This document shows, piece by piece, positions 1 through 7,129 of a stretch of 19,356 bases of DNA (positions are counted from its first letter, which is position 1; every line of letters starts with the position of its first letter). Location of the stretch: the NCBI GenBank assembly GCA_019423725.1, contig JAHZAW010000005.1:5087-24442 (forward strand), read 5' to 3'. The stretch is from Clostridiales bacterium. Lineage in GTDB: Bacteria > Bacillota > Clostridia > Lachnospirales > Anaerotignaceae. The translations under genes were made by a program, and so were the position numbers. The notes beneath the pieces were generated by a model. It was given only the letters and a program-made list of their open reading frames with translations, was not told the DNA's origin and searched no databases.

Positions 1-1188
1 GTGGACTATGAAAAGGTCATAGCAAATAAGACAAAAATACTCAAAAAAGCCTATTTGAAAGGATATAAAAAGGCTGAGGAGGAAGTTGAGGCCTTTGCTG
101 AAGAAAACGTATCCTGGATATATGACTACGGTCTATATAGAGCCCTTAAGGAGCATTTTGGCGGACAGCCCTGGTATGAATGGGAGAGGGATATAAGGCT
201 CAGGAAGAAAGAGGCCGTTGAAAAATATAGAAAAGAGCTTAAGGATGACATAAATTACCATATATATGTGCAGTATCTGTTCTTCAAACAGTGGGACAGG
301 CTCAAAAAATATGCTGAAGAGAAGGACGTTAAATTTATAGGGGACATACCCATTTATGCGGCTATGGATTCGGCTGATGTTTGGGCGTCACCGGAAAATT
401 TCCTTCTGGATGAGGAAAATATGCCCGTCGATGTGGCTGGTGTGCCGCCGGACTATTTTTCGGAGGACGGACAGCTGTGGGGAAATCCTCTCTATGACTG
501 GGAAAGCATGAAAAATGACGGCTACGGCTGGTGGATAAGAAGGATCGGAGCAGCTGAGAAGCTCTATGATGTCATAAGGATAGACCATTTCAGAGGCCTT
601 GAAAGCTATTGGGCAGTTCCCGCCGGAGAGAAAACAGCGGTCAATGGAGAATGGCGTAAAGGACCGGGAATAGATTTTATCAACAGGATAAAGGGATGGT
701 TCCCGGGAATTGAAATAATCGCGGAGGATCTTGGCATACTTACGGACGAAGTAAGGCAGCTGCTGAAGGATTCAGGATTTCCCGGGATGAAGGTGCTGCA
801 GTTTGCCTTTGACGAAAGCGGAAACAGCGATTATCTTCCCCATAAATATGATAGAAACTGCGTCTGCTATGGAGGCACCCATGATAATGCCACCATAATG
901 GAATGGGAAGAAGAAGGCGGCAGGAAGGAAATAGAATTTGCCAAAGAATACTTTGGCCTTAATAAATATGATAACTTCAATTTCGGCATAATCAGAGGTG
1001 GAATGGCCTCGGTGGCTGACATGTTCATCACCCAGATGCAGGATTATCTGGAACTAGGAAAGGACGCTAGGACCAATATACCAGGCACAGCCTTTGGAAA
1101 CTGGAAATGGAGAATGGAAAAAGGTGCTGCCACCGATGAGCTGGCGGAAAAAATATTGAGAATGACAAAATTATACGGCAGATATTGA
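1..1188 (+). CDS. malQ: 4-alpha-glucanotransferase (amylomaltase), 5'-truncated by the window edge
   Basis: Transfers 1,4-alpha-glucan segments between oligosaccharides in the cytoplasm (GH77), part of maltodextrin or glycogen turnover. The frame is open from base 1 and encodes 395 residues; the family is usually about 500, so roughly 100 N-terminal residues lie upstream and the GTG at base 1 is probably an internal Val. GH77 landmarks are visible in order: GDIPIYAAMDSADVW, the loop PPDYFSEDGQLWGNPLYDW, the nucleophile segment IRIDHFRG (Asp), the acid/base segment IIAEDLG (Glu), and GGTHDN (third acidic residue). The stop is 14 bases before tenA with no terminator between, so the two are probably cotranscribed, an unusual pairing. 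Family assignment is very secure; operon membership is inferred from spacing. Confidence 0.95.
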   Translation: MDYEKVIANKTKILKKAYLKGYKKAEEEVEAFAEENVSWIYDYGLYRALKEHFGGQPWYEWERDIRLRKKEAVEKYRKELKDDINYHIYVQYLFFKQWDRLKKYAEEKDVKFIGDIPIYAAMDSADVWASPENFLLDEENMPVDVAGVPPDYFSEDGQLWGNPLYDWESMKNDGYGWWIRRIGAAEKLYDVIRIDHFRGLESYWAVPAGEKTAVNGEWRKGPGIDFINRIKGWFPGIEIIAEDLGILTDEVRQLLKDSGFPGMKVLQFAFDESGNSDYLPHKYDRNCVCYGGTHDNATIMEWEEEGGRKEIEFAKEYFGLNKYDNFNFGIIRGGMASVADMFITQMQDYLELGKDARTNIPGTAFGNWKWRMEKGAATDELAEKILRMTKLYGRY

Positions 1189-1202
1189 AAGGATGATGAT
1201 TT

Positions 1203-1862
1203 ATGAAACTGGCCGAAAGACTTTACAGGACGACGGAAGACCTTTGGAAAAGCTATCTGGAGCATCCGTTTGTAAAGGGCATAGCCGATGGAAGTCTTGA
1301 TATAGACAGATTTAGATTTTATATGATACAGGATTACCGTTACCTTCTGGAATACTCCAAGGTATTTGCCTTTGGTATACTTAAGAGCAGGAGAGAGGAC
1401 ATAATGCGCAGATTTGCCCTTATGGTGAAAGAGACCCTGGACGGCGAGATGGAAATACACAAAAAATATATGGCCAGACTTGGCATAACTCCTGAAGAGG
1501 TGGCTGAGGCTAAAACATCCCTTTTGAACCAGTCATATACATCATATATGCTGGATGTGGCCAATAAAGGCGGAGAACTGGAAGTGCTTGTGGCTGTTTT
1601 GAGCTGCGCCTGGAGCTATCAGTTCATAGGAGAGCATCACGCCAAGATACCTGGAGCCCTTGAAAATGAGACATTTGGAGAATGGATAGAGGGCTATTCC
1701 AGTAAGGAATACATAGACAGCACACAGGATATAATCGACCTGGTAAATGAGCTGGGCGAAAATATTTCCGAAGAAAGGGCCGAATATCTGGAAGAAGTAT
1801 TCAAAAACTGTGGAAGATACGAATACGGATTCTGGGATATGGCCTACAATAAGGAGATGTGA
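1203..1862 (+). CDS. tenA: Thiaminase II / aminopyrimidine aminohydrolase (TenA)
   Basis: TenA-family enzymes hydrolyse aminopyrimidine breakdown products of thiamin to hydroxymethylpyrimidine (HMP) for salvage, and can also cleave thiamin; cytoplasmic and all-helical. The product is 219 residues, a normal length. Visible hallmarks: FYMIQDYRYLLEYSKVFAFG near residue 40 (the conserved Asp of the pyrimidine pocket), SCAWSYQFIGEHH near residue 133 (catalytic Cys), and YEYGFWDMAY near the C-terminus (conserved Glu/Trp region). The ATG follows a GGATGATG-like ribosome site by a few bases. The stop overlaps the next gene's possible GTG start, and the neighbours downstream are an ABC transporter ATPase and permease, which fits import of pyrimidine precursors for TenA to process. 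Confidence 0.93.
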   Translation: MKLAERLYRTTEDLWKSYLEHPFVKGIADGSLDIDRFRFYMIQDYRYLLEYSKVFAFGILKSRREDIMRRFALMVKETLDGEMEIHKKYMARLGITPEEVAEAKTSLLNQSYTSYMLDVANKGGELEVLVAVLSCAWSYQFIGEHHAKIPGALENETFGEWIEGYSSKEYIDSTQDIIDLVNELGENISEERAEYLEEVFKNCGRYEYGFWDMAYNKEM

Positions 1863-1864
1863 AC

Positions 1865-2617
1865 ATGCTGGAATTTCGTAATGTGACATTCAAATATGAT
1901 GAGGACGAGGAACCCATGATGAGGGATCTTTCCTTCAGCATAGGGGATGGAGAGTTTGTTTCCATAATAGGTGCCAGCGGATGTGGAAAGAGTACCATAT
2001 TCAGGCTCATAAATGGTCTTGAAAAGCCCCAGAGCGGAGAAATAATGGTAAATGGAAAATCCATAGAGACACAGAAAAACTATAGTTCATTCATGCCCCA
2101 GAAGGATCTTCTTCTTCCCTGGAGGACCATTGAAAAAAATGTATGCCTTCCCATGGAGATAATGAATGTGCCTTCTGACAAACAGAAGGAAGCATGCAGG
2201 GAAGCACTTGAACAGGTTGGACTTTCGGGATACGCTGATAAATACCCCAAGGATCTGTCAGGAGGAATGAAACAGAGGGTAGCCTTTGCCAGGACACTGC
2301 TTGCGGGAGCCGATATGCTCCTTCTGGACGAGCCTTTTTCGGCCCTTGACTATCTTACGAGGGTGGACATGCAGGAATGGCTTTTGAGCCAGTGGCAGGA
2401 TTCCGGTAAGACCATAATATTCATAACCCACGATGTCGAGGAAGCGGTATTCCTTTCAAAGAGGATATTTGTAATACAGGACAGGCCTTTTTCGTCCATT
2501 GACTGTGTGGAAGTGCCCATGGATTATCCCAGAAAGAGGGAAGAACTCAAAAGAGCGGACATAGCTGACCTGAAGGAAACGCTCATATCAAAACTCAGAA
2601 AGAAGGGTGTAAAATGA
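1865..2617 (+). CDS. thiZ: ABC transporter ATP-binding protein, NitT/TauT/ThiZ type
   Basis: Cytoplasmic ATPase of an importer, about 250 residues. Walker A is GASGCGKST (about residues 36-44), the Q-loop region reads MPQKDLLLPWRT, the signature is LSGGMKQR, and Walker B is MLLLDEPFSALD followed by the H-loop ITHDVEEA. The Q-loop with LLPWRT is characteristic of the nitrate/taurine/sulfonate/HMP-precursor subfamily. A GTG at 1859 would overlap tenA, but the AAGGAGA at 1851-1857 lies 7 bases before the ATG at 1865, so that ATG is preferred. It overlaps the permease gene by 4 bases. The symbol thiZ is inferred from the tenA neighbour and the family; substrate specificity cannot be read from the ATPase itself. 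Confidence 0.88.
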   Translation: MLEFRNVTFKYDEDEEPMMRDLSFSIGDGEFVSIIGASGCGKSTIFRLINGLEKPQSGEIMVNGKSIETQKNYSSFMPQKDLLLPWRTIEKNVCLPMEIMNVPSDKQKEACREALEQVGLSGYADKYPKDLSGGMKQRVAFARTLLAGADMLLLDEPFSALDYLTRVDMQEWLLSQWQDSGKTIIFITHDVEEAVFLSKRIFVIQDRPFSSIDCVEVPMDYPRKREELKRADIADLKETLISKLRKKGVK

Positions 2618-3363
2618 AAAATAAACTGAATTTACCTTCTTTGATACTGACATTCATACTTCTTATCATATGGCAGGCAGCGGCCATGGGCATAAATGCC
2701 GCCTACATACTTCCTTCACCCATAGAGGTAATCAAAAAGCTTTGGGAGCTTAGGGTAACGCTTTTTACGGTACATCTGCCGGCGACCATGGGAGTAACGG
2801 CCATTGGACTTATCATATCAGTGGTGCTTGGAGTTGCCCTTGCGGTCCTAATGGACCTTTTCCCCAGGGCTGAAAAGGCGCTTTATCCCATAATAATCGC
2901 ATCACAGACCATACCCACAACAGCCATTGCTCCTCTTTTCATACTGTGGTTTGGGTATTCCATATGGAGCAAGGTATTAGTTACAATACTTATGACCTTC
3001 TTCCCCATAACAATAACTGTATTTGACGGCTTTAAGGCTTCAAAGAGGGAGATAGAGGAGATGCTCATTACCTATGGAGCTTCAAAGAAGGACATATTTT
3101 TTATCCTTAAGCTGCCCACGGCTCTGCCGAATTTCTTTTCAGCCATAAAGATGGCCGTGCCCTTAAGCGTCATCGGAGCTGCCATAGCCGAATGGCTTGG
3201 AGCCCAGAGCGGACTTGGATATTTCAGCAAGAGAATGATGACACAGCTGGATGGTGCGGGGGTATTCGCGCCGATTGTTCTGCTTTCAGCTGTGGCTATG
3301 ATAGTAGTTGCTGTCATAAACATACTTGAAAAACGTATAATTAAGTGGAGAAGAGAAATATAA
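2614..3363 (+). CDS. thiX: ABC transporter permease, NitT/TauT/ThiX type
   Basis: Inner-membrane permease, 249 residues, with about six hydrophobic segments starting at residue 8 (LILTFILLIIWQAAAMGI). The cytoplasmic coupling motif is visible as EEMLITYGASKKDIFFILKLPTALP, the usual EAA-like loop that docks on the ATPase, and GAAIAEWLGAQSGLG is typical of the SsuC/TauC/ThiX group. The ATG overlaps the end of the ATPase gene (ATGA), so the two are translationally coupled. With tenA upstream, an N-formyl-4-amino-5-aminomethyl-2-methylpyrimidine or HMP-type substrate is likely, but this is inferred. The periplasmic-type binding protein (ThiY, NMT1 family) that such transporters need is not encoded in this window. 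Confidence 0.85.
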   Translation: MKNKLNLPSLILTFILLIIWQAAAMGINAAYILPSPIEVIKKLWELRVTLFTVHLPATMGVTAIGLIISVVLGVALAVLMDLFPRAEKALYPIIIASQTIPTTAIAPLFILWFGYSIWSKVLVTILMTFFPITITVFDGFKASKREIEEMLITYGASKKDIFFILKLPTALPNFFSAIKMAVPLSVIGAAIAEWLGAQSGLGYFSKRMMTQLDGAGVFAPIVLLSAVAMIVVAVINILEKRIIKWRREI

Positions 3364-3421
3364 GTGATAGTATTGTATAATTTATATAAATTTCTCCCCA
3401 TAAGGGGTCTGTAATATTTGT

Positions 3422-3450
3422 TTGACATAGATTTTTGACAGTTTTATAAT
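3422..3450 (+). promoter_or_regulatory. Consensus sigma-A promoter for the ANTAR regulator gene
   Basis: TTGACA at 3422-3427 and TATAAT at 3445-3450 are separated by exactly 17 bases, a perfect match to the vegetative consensus. A second TTGACA at 3435-3440 is too close to this -10 to serve as its -35. Transcription would begin near 3457, leaving a leader of about 40 bases before the ATG at 3497. Promoter activity is predicted only. Confidence 0.75.
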
Positions 3451-3496
3451 AAGGTACAAATTTTAGTTGAGGCATTTATGGAAGGGCGACCACGGT

Positions 3497-4033
3497 ATGC
3501 ATAAGATAATAGTAGCATTCGGAAATGACAATAACAGAAACCGAATTGCCGAAATTCTTGAAACAGGAGGATATTCACCGTATAAGCTTTGTAAAACGGG
3601 TAAAGAAGCCATAAGAGCGGCGAGAAATATCGGAGGGGCTATAATCGTATGCGGTTATAAGCTTATAGATATGACAGCCGATGATCTTGCTTACGATATT
3701 GGAGATTCGGGAATGGTACTGGCGGTAGGAAAGCCGGCTATGCTCGATATGTGCGAGAATGACAGCGTATGCAAGCTTCCGACACCGCTTAAAAAACAGG
3801 ATCTTTATTCTTCGATAGAAATGCTTGGTGATCTGCAGCATAAAAAGGTTTCCTCGGTGATAACTCAGAGGAGCGATTCGGAAAAGGAGATCATCCAGCA
3901 GGCGAAACTTATCCTCATGGACAAATGCAGTATGACAGAGCCAGAGGCTCACAGATTCATACAGAAAAAAAGCATGGATTCAGGCTTTAAGATGAGCACT
4001 ACAGCATGGCTCATACTTAATTCCTATAATTAA
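3497..4033 (+). CDS. ANTAR-domain antitermination regulator with degenerate receiver domain
   Basis: ANTAR proteins bind paired-hairpin RNAs and stop transcription terminators from forming. The product is 178 residues. The C-terminal part (about 118-178) is ANTAR-like: QAKLILMDKCSMTEPEAHRF then MSTTAWLILN. The first 110 residues look like a CheY-type receiver, but the acidic pair after strand 1 is replaced (IIVAFGND) and the phospho-acceptor position after strand 3 reads AIIVCGYK, with Gly at about residue 53 where Asp is expected. It therefore probably does not use aspartyl phosphate. No histidine kinase is nearby. The frame extends upstream to a TTG at 3467, but GGAAGGG at 3480-3486 sits 10 bases before the ATG at 3497, and the predicted transcript starts near 3457. 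Targets unknown; thiW next door is a candidate. Confidence 0.85.
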   Translation: MHKIIVAFGNDNNRNRIAEILETGGYSPYKLCKTGKEAIRAARNIGGAIIVCGYKLIDMTADDLAYDIGDSGMVLAVGKPAMLDMCENDSVCKLPTPLKKQDLYSSIEMLGDLQHKKVSSVITQRSDSEKEIIQQAKLILMDKCSMTEPEAHRFIQKKSMDSGFKMSTTAWLILNSYN

Positions 4034-4045
4034 ATATAAAATCAT

Positions 4046-4086
4046 AACTCCCGGTATGAGGATAGGCATACCGGGAGTTTTGTTTT
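4046..4086 (+). terminator. Intrinsic terminator after the ANTAR gene
   Basis: AACTCCCGGTATG (4046-4058) pairs perfectly with CATACCGGGAGTT (4067-4079) around an 8-base loop, followed by TTGTTTT. A 13-bp stem followed by a T-rich run. It lies between convergent genes; on the minus strand it lacks a good T-run. Confidence 0.88.
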
Positions 4087-4149
4087 GGAGGGGGATGATG
4101 ACCGCCTTTATTAAGAAACGATAAAATCGCTGCTTACTTATTTAATTAT

Positions 4150-4671
4150 TTAAGCATGTTTTTTATCGGAGTTCATCATATTCTGGATATATGATAATGC
4201 ACCTGTTTTCTGCATGCCTAAAAGGATTATGAGAGCTATTATGGAGCCGCCCACTGTACTTACTAAGAAGGGCATAACATATGTAAATAACGCTGCCTCA
4301 TTTCCCATAATGAGTGTCGCAATGGGATAGCAGAGCATACCGCCTAAAATACCTGTGCCAAATACTTCTCCGATGCAGGTGGGGATGATGCTTTTTGTTT
4401 TCTTATATACCATTCCGGCAAGGAAAGCTCCGACCATACTTCCGGGGAAGGCAAGGAGGCTTCCGGTTGCGGCGATATTCCTTATGAGAGATGTGCAGAA
4501 TGCCGCAAGCACTCCATAGGAAGGACCAAGTGTAACTGCTGCCACCACATTGATAAGATGCTGGATGGGGAAACATTTTGATGCACCTACGGGAATGGCA
4601 AAGGCTGAAAGAGCAACTCCCACTGCCGTAAGCATTGCGGCAGCAACTAATTTCTTCATACTTCTTTTCAT
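4150..4671 (-). CDS. thiW: ThiW, ECF-type S component for thiazole (HET) uptake
   Basis: Membrane substrate-binding subunit of an energy-coupling factor transporter, predicted to bring in hydroxyethylthiazole for thiamin synthesis. It has 173 residues with about five hydrophobic segments. Family signatures: FAIPVGASKCFPIQHLINVVAAVTLGP split over residues 20-48, TSLIRNIAATGSLLAFPGSM, and GEVFGTGILGG. The frame is open back to an ATG at 4707, but that codon lies inside the terminator hairpin of the leader; AAGGAG ending 8 bases before the ATG at 4671 identifies the true start. The ECF T and A subunits are not in the window, as expected for group II ECF systems that share an energising module. 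Its role complements the tenA-ABC genes (pyrimidine half). Confidence 0.92.
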   Translation of the reverse strand: MKRSMKKLVAAAMLTAVGVALSAFAIPVGASKCFPIQHLINVVAAVTLGPSYGVLAAFCTSLIRNIAATGSLLAFPGSMVGAFLAGMVYKKTKSIIPTCIGEVFGTGILGGMLCYPIATLIMGNEAALFTYVMPFLVSTVGGSIIALIILLGMQKTGALSYIQNMMNSDKKHA

Positions 4672-4766
4672 AATAAGATCTCCTTTTTTAGAAAAAATAA
4701 AGGACATACGAAAGCAGACACCCGCGGTGGTGTCCCCCTTCGTACGTCCTTAGTACTCTGCTCCAT
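4672..4766 (-). promoter_or_regulatory. thiW leader RNA with terminator-overlapping alternative fold (candidate HMP-PP riboswitch or ANTAR target)
   Basis: Read on the minus strand. Terminator fold: 4751-4739 (AAGGACGTACGAA) pairs with 4712-4700 (13 bp, one G-U), then a partly paired internal loop (GGGG against TGCT), then GACACC/GGTGTC closing the hexaloop ACCGCG. Alternative fold: AGCAGA (4762-4757) pairs with TCTGCT (4718-4713) and GTAC (4756-4753) with GTAC (4745-4742), which breaks the terminator's lower stem. Two exclusive folds ahead of a thiamin-salvage gene suggest attenuation. No TPP riboswitch core (CTGAGA plus ACCTGATCTGG-like) is present. HMP-PP riboswitches (thiS motif) are known to be embedded in terminators; identity here is inferred, not matched to a covariance model. 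Confidence 0.6.
4691..4751 (-). terminator. Intrinsic terminator (attenuator) in the thiW leader
   Basis: On the minus strand a near-continuous hairpin of 13 bp plus a 6-bp upper stem is followed at 4701-4692 by TTTATTTTTT, upstream of the thiW ribosome site. Its position before the gene, between a promoter and the start codon, makes it an attenuator, not an end-of-operon terminator. Confidence 0.8.
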
Positions 4767-4795
4767 AGTATATATCAGCAATAACAAAAAGTCAA
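4767..4795 (-). promoter_or_regulatory. thiW promoter
   Basis: On the minus strand TTGACT (4795-4790) and TATACT (4772-4767) are 17 bases apart. Transcription would start near 4761, so the RNA begins almost at the AGCAGA segment used in the alternative leader fold. Confidence 0.7.
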
Positions 4796-4920
4796 TAAGA
4801 TGTAGGAAAAACGTATTAATAACAAAAATATGTCAAAAATATTCCAGCCTGAAAGCCTCAAAGTGTTTAAAGGGCTAAACGTGGGGCAGTCATTGCAATT
4901 GCCATAGGTGTATGATAAAA

Positions 4921-4948
4921 TTGTTAACTGTAATTTAATGCATATAAA
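4921..4948 (+). promoter_or_regulatory. Probable promoter of the MATE exporter gene
   Basis: TTGTTA (4921-4926) and TATAAA (4943-4948) with a 16-base spacer, about 50 bases before the start codon. Moderate match only. Between this and the thiW promoter (4796-4920) no gene or clear structure was seen. Three GGATAA copies at 4951, 4961 and 4968 lie just downstream, in the presumed leader. Confidence 0.4.
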
Positions 4949-4997
4949 CAGGATAAAGGTGGATAATGGATAAAACAGTTTGATCAGGGGAGTTTTT

Positions 4998-6377
4998 ATG
5001 AAGACTGAAAACAATTTTTACAGGAATATTTTTGCCATTGCCATACCCATTGCCCTACAGAACCTTATAACTCTTGGGACAAGCCTTATGGATACGGTAA
5101 TGCTTGGAAGAGCTGATACAACAGGTGTGCTGCTTTCAGCCTCAGCACTGGCCAATCAGCCGTTTTTTATACTTCAGGTGCTGACCTTTGGAATAGCCAG
5201 CGGTTCATCTGTGCTGTGCGCCCAGTACTGGGGAAAGGGAGAACTTAAACCCATAAGGGATATTTTCTCCTTTGTGCTGAAGCTGGCCATAGCTGTTGGC
5301 ATAATTTTTGGAGTCACGGTCTTGACGGTGCCGGAAAGGGTAATGGGCTTATACTCAAATAATGAGGAAATAATAATGAGGGGCTCTCAGTATTTGAGGA
5401 TACTTGGATATGCCTATTTTACATTTGCCATAAGCAACACTCTGCTTTCGGCCTTAAGGAGCATACAGGTATTAAGGGTTTCAGTAATAAGCTCAGTGGT
5501 ATCGTTTTGTACAAACGTATTTCTTAACTGGGTGCTCATATTCGGAAATCTGGGAGCACCGGCTCTGGGTATACAGGGAGCAGCCATCGCAACCCTTACG
5601 GCAAGGCTTTTTGAGTTTATAATAACCGTTACATATGTCCTTGTCATAGATAAAAGATTGAAATTCAAAATAAGCTGTCTTTTAGGCCATAATAAGGTGC
5701 TTGCGGGAGATGTGGTAAAAAACGGTACTCCCGTGGTAATAAATGAGCTTATGTGGTCCCTGGCAACTTCGGCACAGGCAGCTATCCTCGGGCATATTAC
5801 CTATTCCATCGGCGATCCTGTGGCAGCAAACTCCATAGCTGGTGTGGTACAGCAGCTTTCGACGGTAATAATAATGGGTGTTGCCAATGCGGCGGCGGTG
5901 CTGGTCGGAATGGCCATAGGTGAAAATAACATGGAAAAGGCGGAAAACAGGGCAAGAGCCTTCAGGAACCTTTCCTTTATAATGGGACTTATCGCCTGCA
6001 TATTCATATTGGCAGTGAAAAAAGCATTTATCGGATTTTACAATGTTCCCGATGAAACGAAGATGCTGGCGGACCAGATAATGACCGTATTTGCCTTTAT
6101 AACGATCTGCTGTTCAGTGAATATGACACTTATTATGGGAGCGCTCAGGGGAGCGGGAGACACAAAGTTCTGTATGAGGACGGAAGTTGGATGCCTCTGG
6201 CTCTTAGCAATACCCCTTGCCCTCGTCATGGCCTTTGTGTTTAAGGCCCCCGTACTGGTGGTTTTCTTCTTTATGAAAATAGATGAGATGACAAAGGCGG
6301 TCATATGCCTCATAAGGATGAGAGGCACAAAATGGCTAAATTCCCTTACAAGGGATTTTAGTGAAATATCAGAATAA
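4998..6377 (+). CDS. MATE-family multidrug/cation antiporter
   Basis: Integral-membrane exporter of the multidrug and toxic compound extrusion family (NorM/DinF type), which moves organic cations out using Na+ or H+ gradients. It is about 459 residues, the usual size, with around twelve hydrophobic segments in two similar halves. Visible features: AIPIALQNLITLGTSLMDTVMLG near the N-terminus, SGSSVLCAQYWGKGEL (half-one loop), LGIQGAAIATLTARLFE, the half-two equivalent AAAVLVGMAIGENNMEKAENRA, and GALRGAGDTKF. A TTG at 4980 is in frame, but AGGGGAG at 4986-4992 sits 5 bases before the ATG at 4998. It stands alone between a promoter and a terminator. Substrate cannot be told from sequence. Confidence 0.93.
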   Translation: MKTENNFYRNIFAIAIPIALQNLITLGTSLMDTVMLGRADTTGVLLSASALANQPFFILQVLTFGIASGSSVLCAQYWGKGELKPIRDIFSFVLKLAIAVGIIFGVTVLTVPERVMGLYSNNEEIIMRGSQYLRILGYAYFTFAISNTLLSALRSIQVLRVSVISSVVSFCTNVFLNWVLIFGNLGAPALGIQGAAIATLTARLFEFIITVTYVLVIDKRLKFKISCLLGHNKVLAGDVVKNGTPVVINELMWSLATSAQAAILGHITYSIGDPVAANSIAGVVQQLSTVIIMGVANAAAVLVGMAIGENNMEKAENRARAFRNLSFIMGLIACIFILAVKKAFIGFYNVPDETKMLADQIMTVFAFITICCSVNMTLIMGALRGAGDTKFCMRTEVGCLWLLAIPLALVMAFVFKAPVLVVFFFMKIDEMTKAVICLIRMRGTKWLNSLTRDFSEISE

Positions 6378-6381
6378 AAAT

Positions 6382-6415
6382 AAAAGCTTATTCCATACTG
6401 GAATAAGCTTTTTTA
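6382..6415. terminator. Bidirectional terminator between MATE gene and lrgB
   Basis: AAAAGCTTATTCC (6382-6394) pairs with GGAATAAGCTTTT (6400-6412), 13 bp with a 5-base loop. T-run follows on + and the flanking A-run gives a T-run on -, so it can serve both convergent transcription units. Confidence 0.85.
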
Positions 6416-6418
6416 TGT

Positions 6419-7129
6419 TTAATATAGACCTGCCATTATAGGTGCAATAACAACGGTCAGTACTCCGGCTATGACGATGGCCAGTGAACCCATGGCTCCT
6501 ACGAGCTCATCAAGCTGAATGGCTCTTGATGTTCCTATGGCGTGGGATGCAGTACCGACTGAAAGACCAAGGGCAATGGGATTTGTTATTTTGAATACCC
6601 TTGAGAATACCGTTACAAATGCTGCTCCGATTATTCCTGAAACGACCACGGCAACACAGGTTACACCGGTTATGCCTCCCAGCTCCTCGGTTATTCCAAG
6701 GGCTATGGCGAGGGTAACGGATTTAGACGTAAGGCCGAAATATACTTCGTCAGATATGTGGAACAGCTTTGCAAGAACGAACATGGTTATGGCACAGGAT
6801 ATGGAGCCGGACAAAATGGCGCATATGATAGCCTTAAAGTTTTTCTTGAGCACTTCCATCTGTCTGTAAAGGGGGACAGCCAGTGCAATGGTGGCAGGGG
6901 TCAGCAAAAACTGTACCATGGAGCCGCCAACATTATATGTATCATAGCTTATGCCGGTAACAGTAAGAAATATTATTACCAGTATTATGGATATCAAAAG
7001 AGGATTACATATTACCATCCTTGTTTTCTGATTTATTATCATTCCGATTTTAAAGGCGGCTATGGTAAGAGCTATTCCGAAAAATGCCGTTCCAAATAGG
7101 CCTGCATAGAGATTTTCCAGCATTTTCAT
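6419..7129 (-). CDS. lrgB: LrgB/CidB family membrane protein
   Basis: Polytopic membrane protein that works with LrgA; in staphylococci the pair modulates autolysis, and related proteins have been tied to pyruvate or glycolate-type transport. It has 236 residues and several hydrophobic segments. Family signatures: LLTPATIALAVPLYRQ, FGLTSKSVTLAIALGITEELGG split over the centre, and GLSVGTASHAIGTSRAIQ near the C-terminus, all strongly conserved in LrgB. The ATG at 7129 overlaps the lrgA stop (ATGA). GGGGG lies only one base before that ATG but 7 bases before a second ATG at 7123, so translation may begin at 7123. No LytSR-type regulator is present nearby. Confidence 0.94.
   Translation of the reverse strand: MKMLENLYAGLFGTAFFGIALTIAAFKIGMIINQKTRMVICNPLLISIILVIIFLTVTGISYDTYNVGGSMVQFLLTPATIALAVPLYRQMEVLKKNFKAIICAILSGSISCAITMFVLAKLFHISDEVYFGLTSKSVTLAIALGITEELGGITGVTCVAVVVSGIIGAAFVTVFSRVFKITNPIALGLSVGTASHAIGTSRAIQLDELVGAMGSLAIVIAGVLTVVIAPIMAGLY

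Noticed and set aside
3390..3412. Terminator after the ABC permease gene (CCCC ATAA GGGG)
   Set aside because: Only a 4-bp stem and no T-run directly after it; not strong enough to call.
4672..4707. Longer ThiW with start at 4707
   Set aside because: That ATG lies in the 3' arm of the attenuator hairpin and has no ribosome site, while AAGGAG precedes the ATG at 4671.
4672..4766. TPP riboswitch upstream of thiW
   Set aside because: Expected from thiamin context, but the conserved CTGAGA and ACCTGATCTGG-like cores are absent and the leader is too short.
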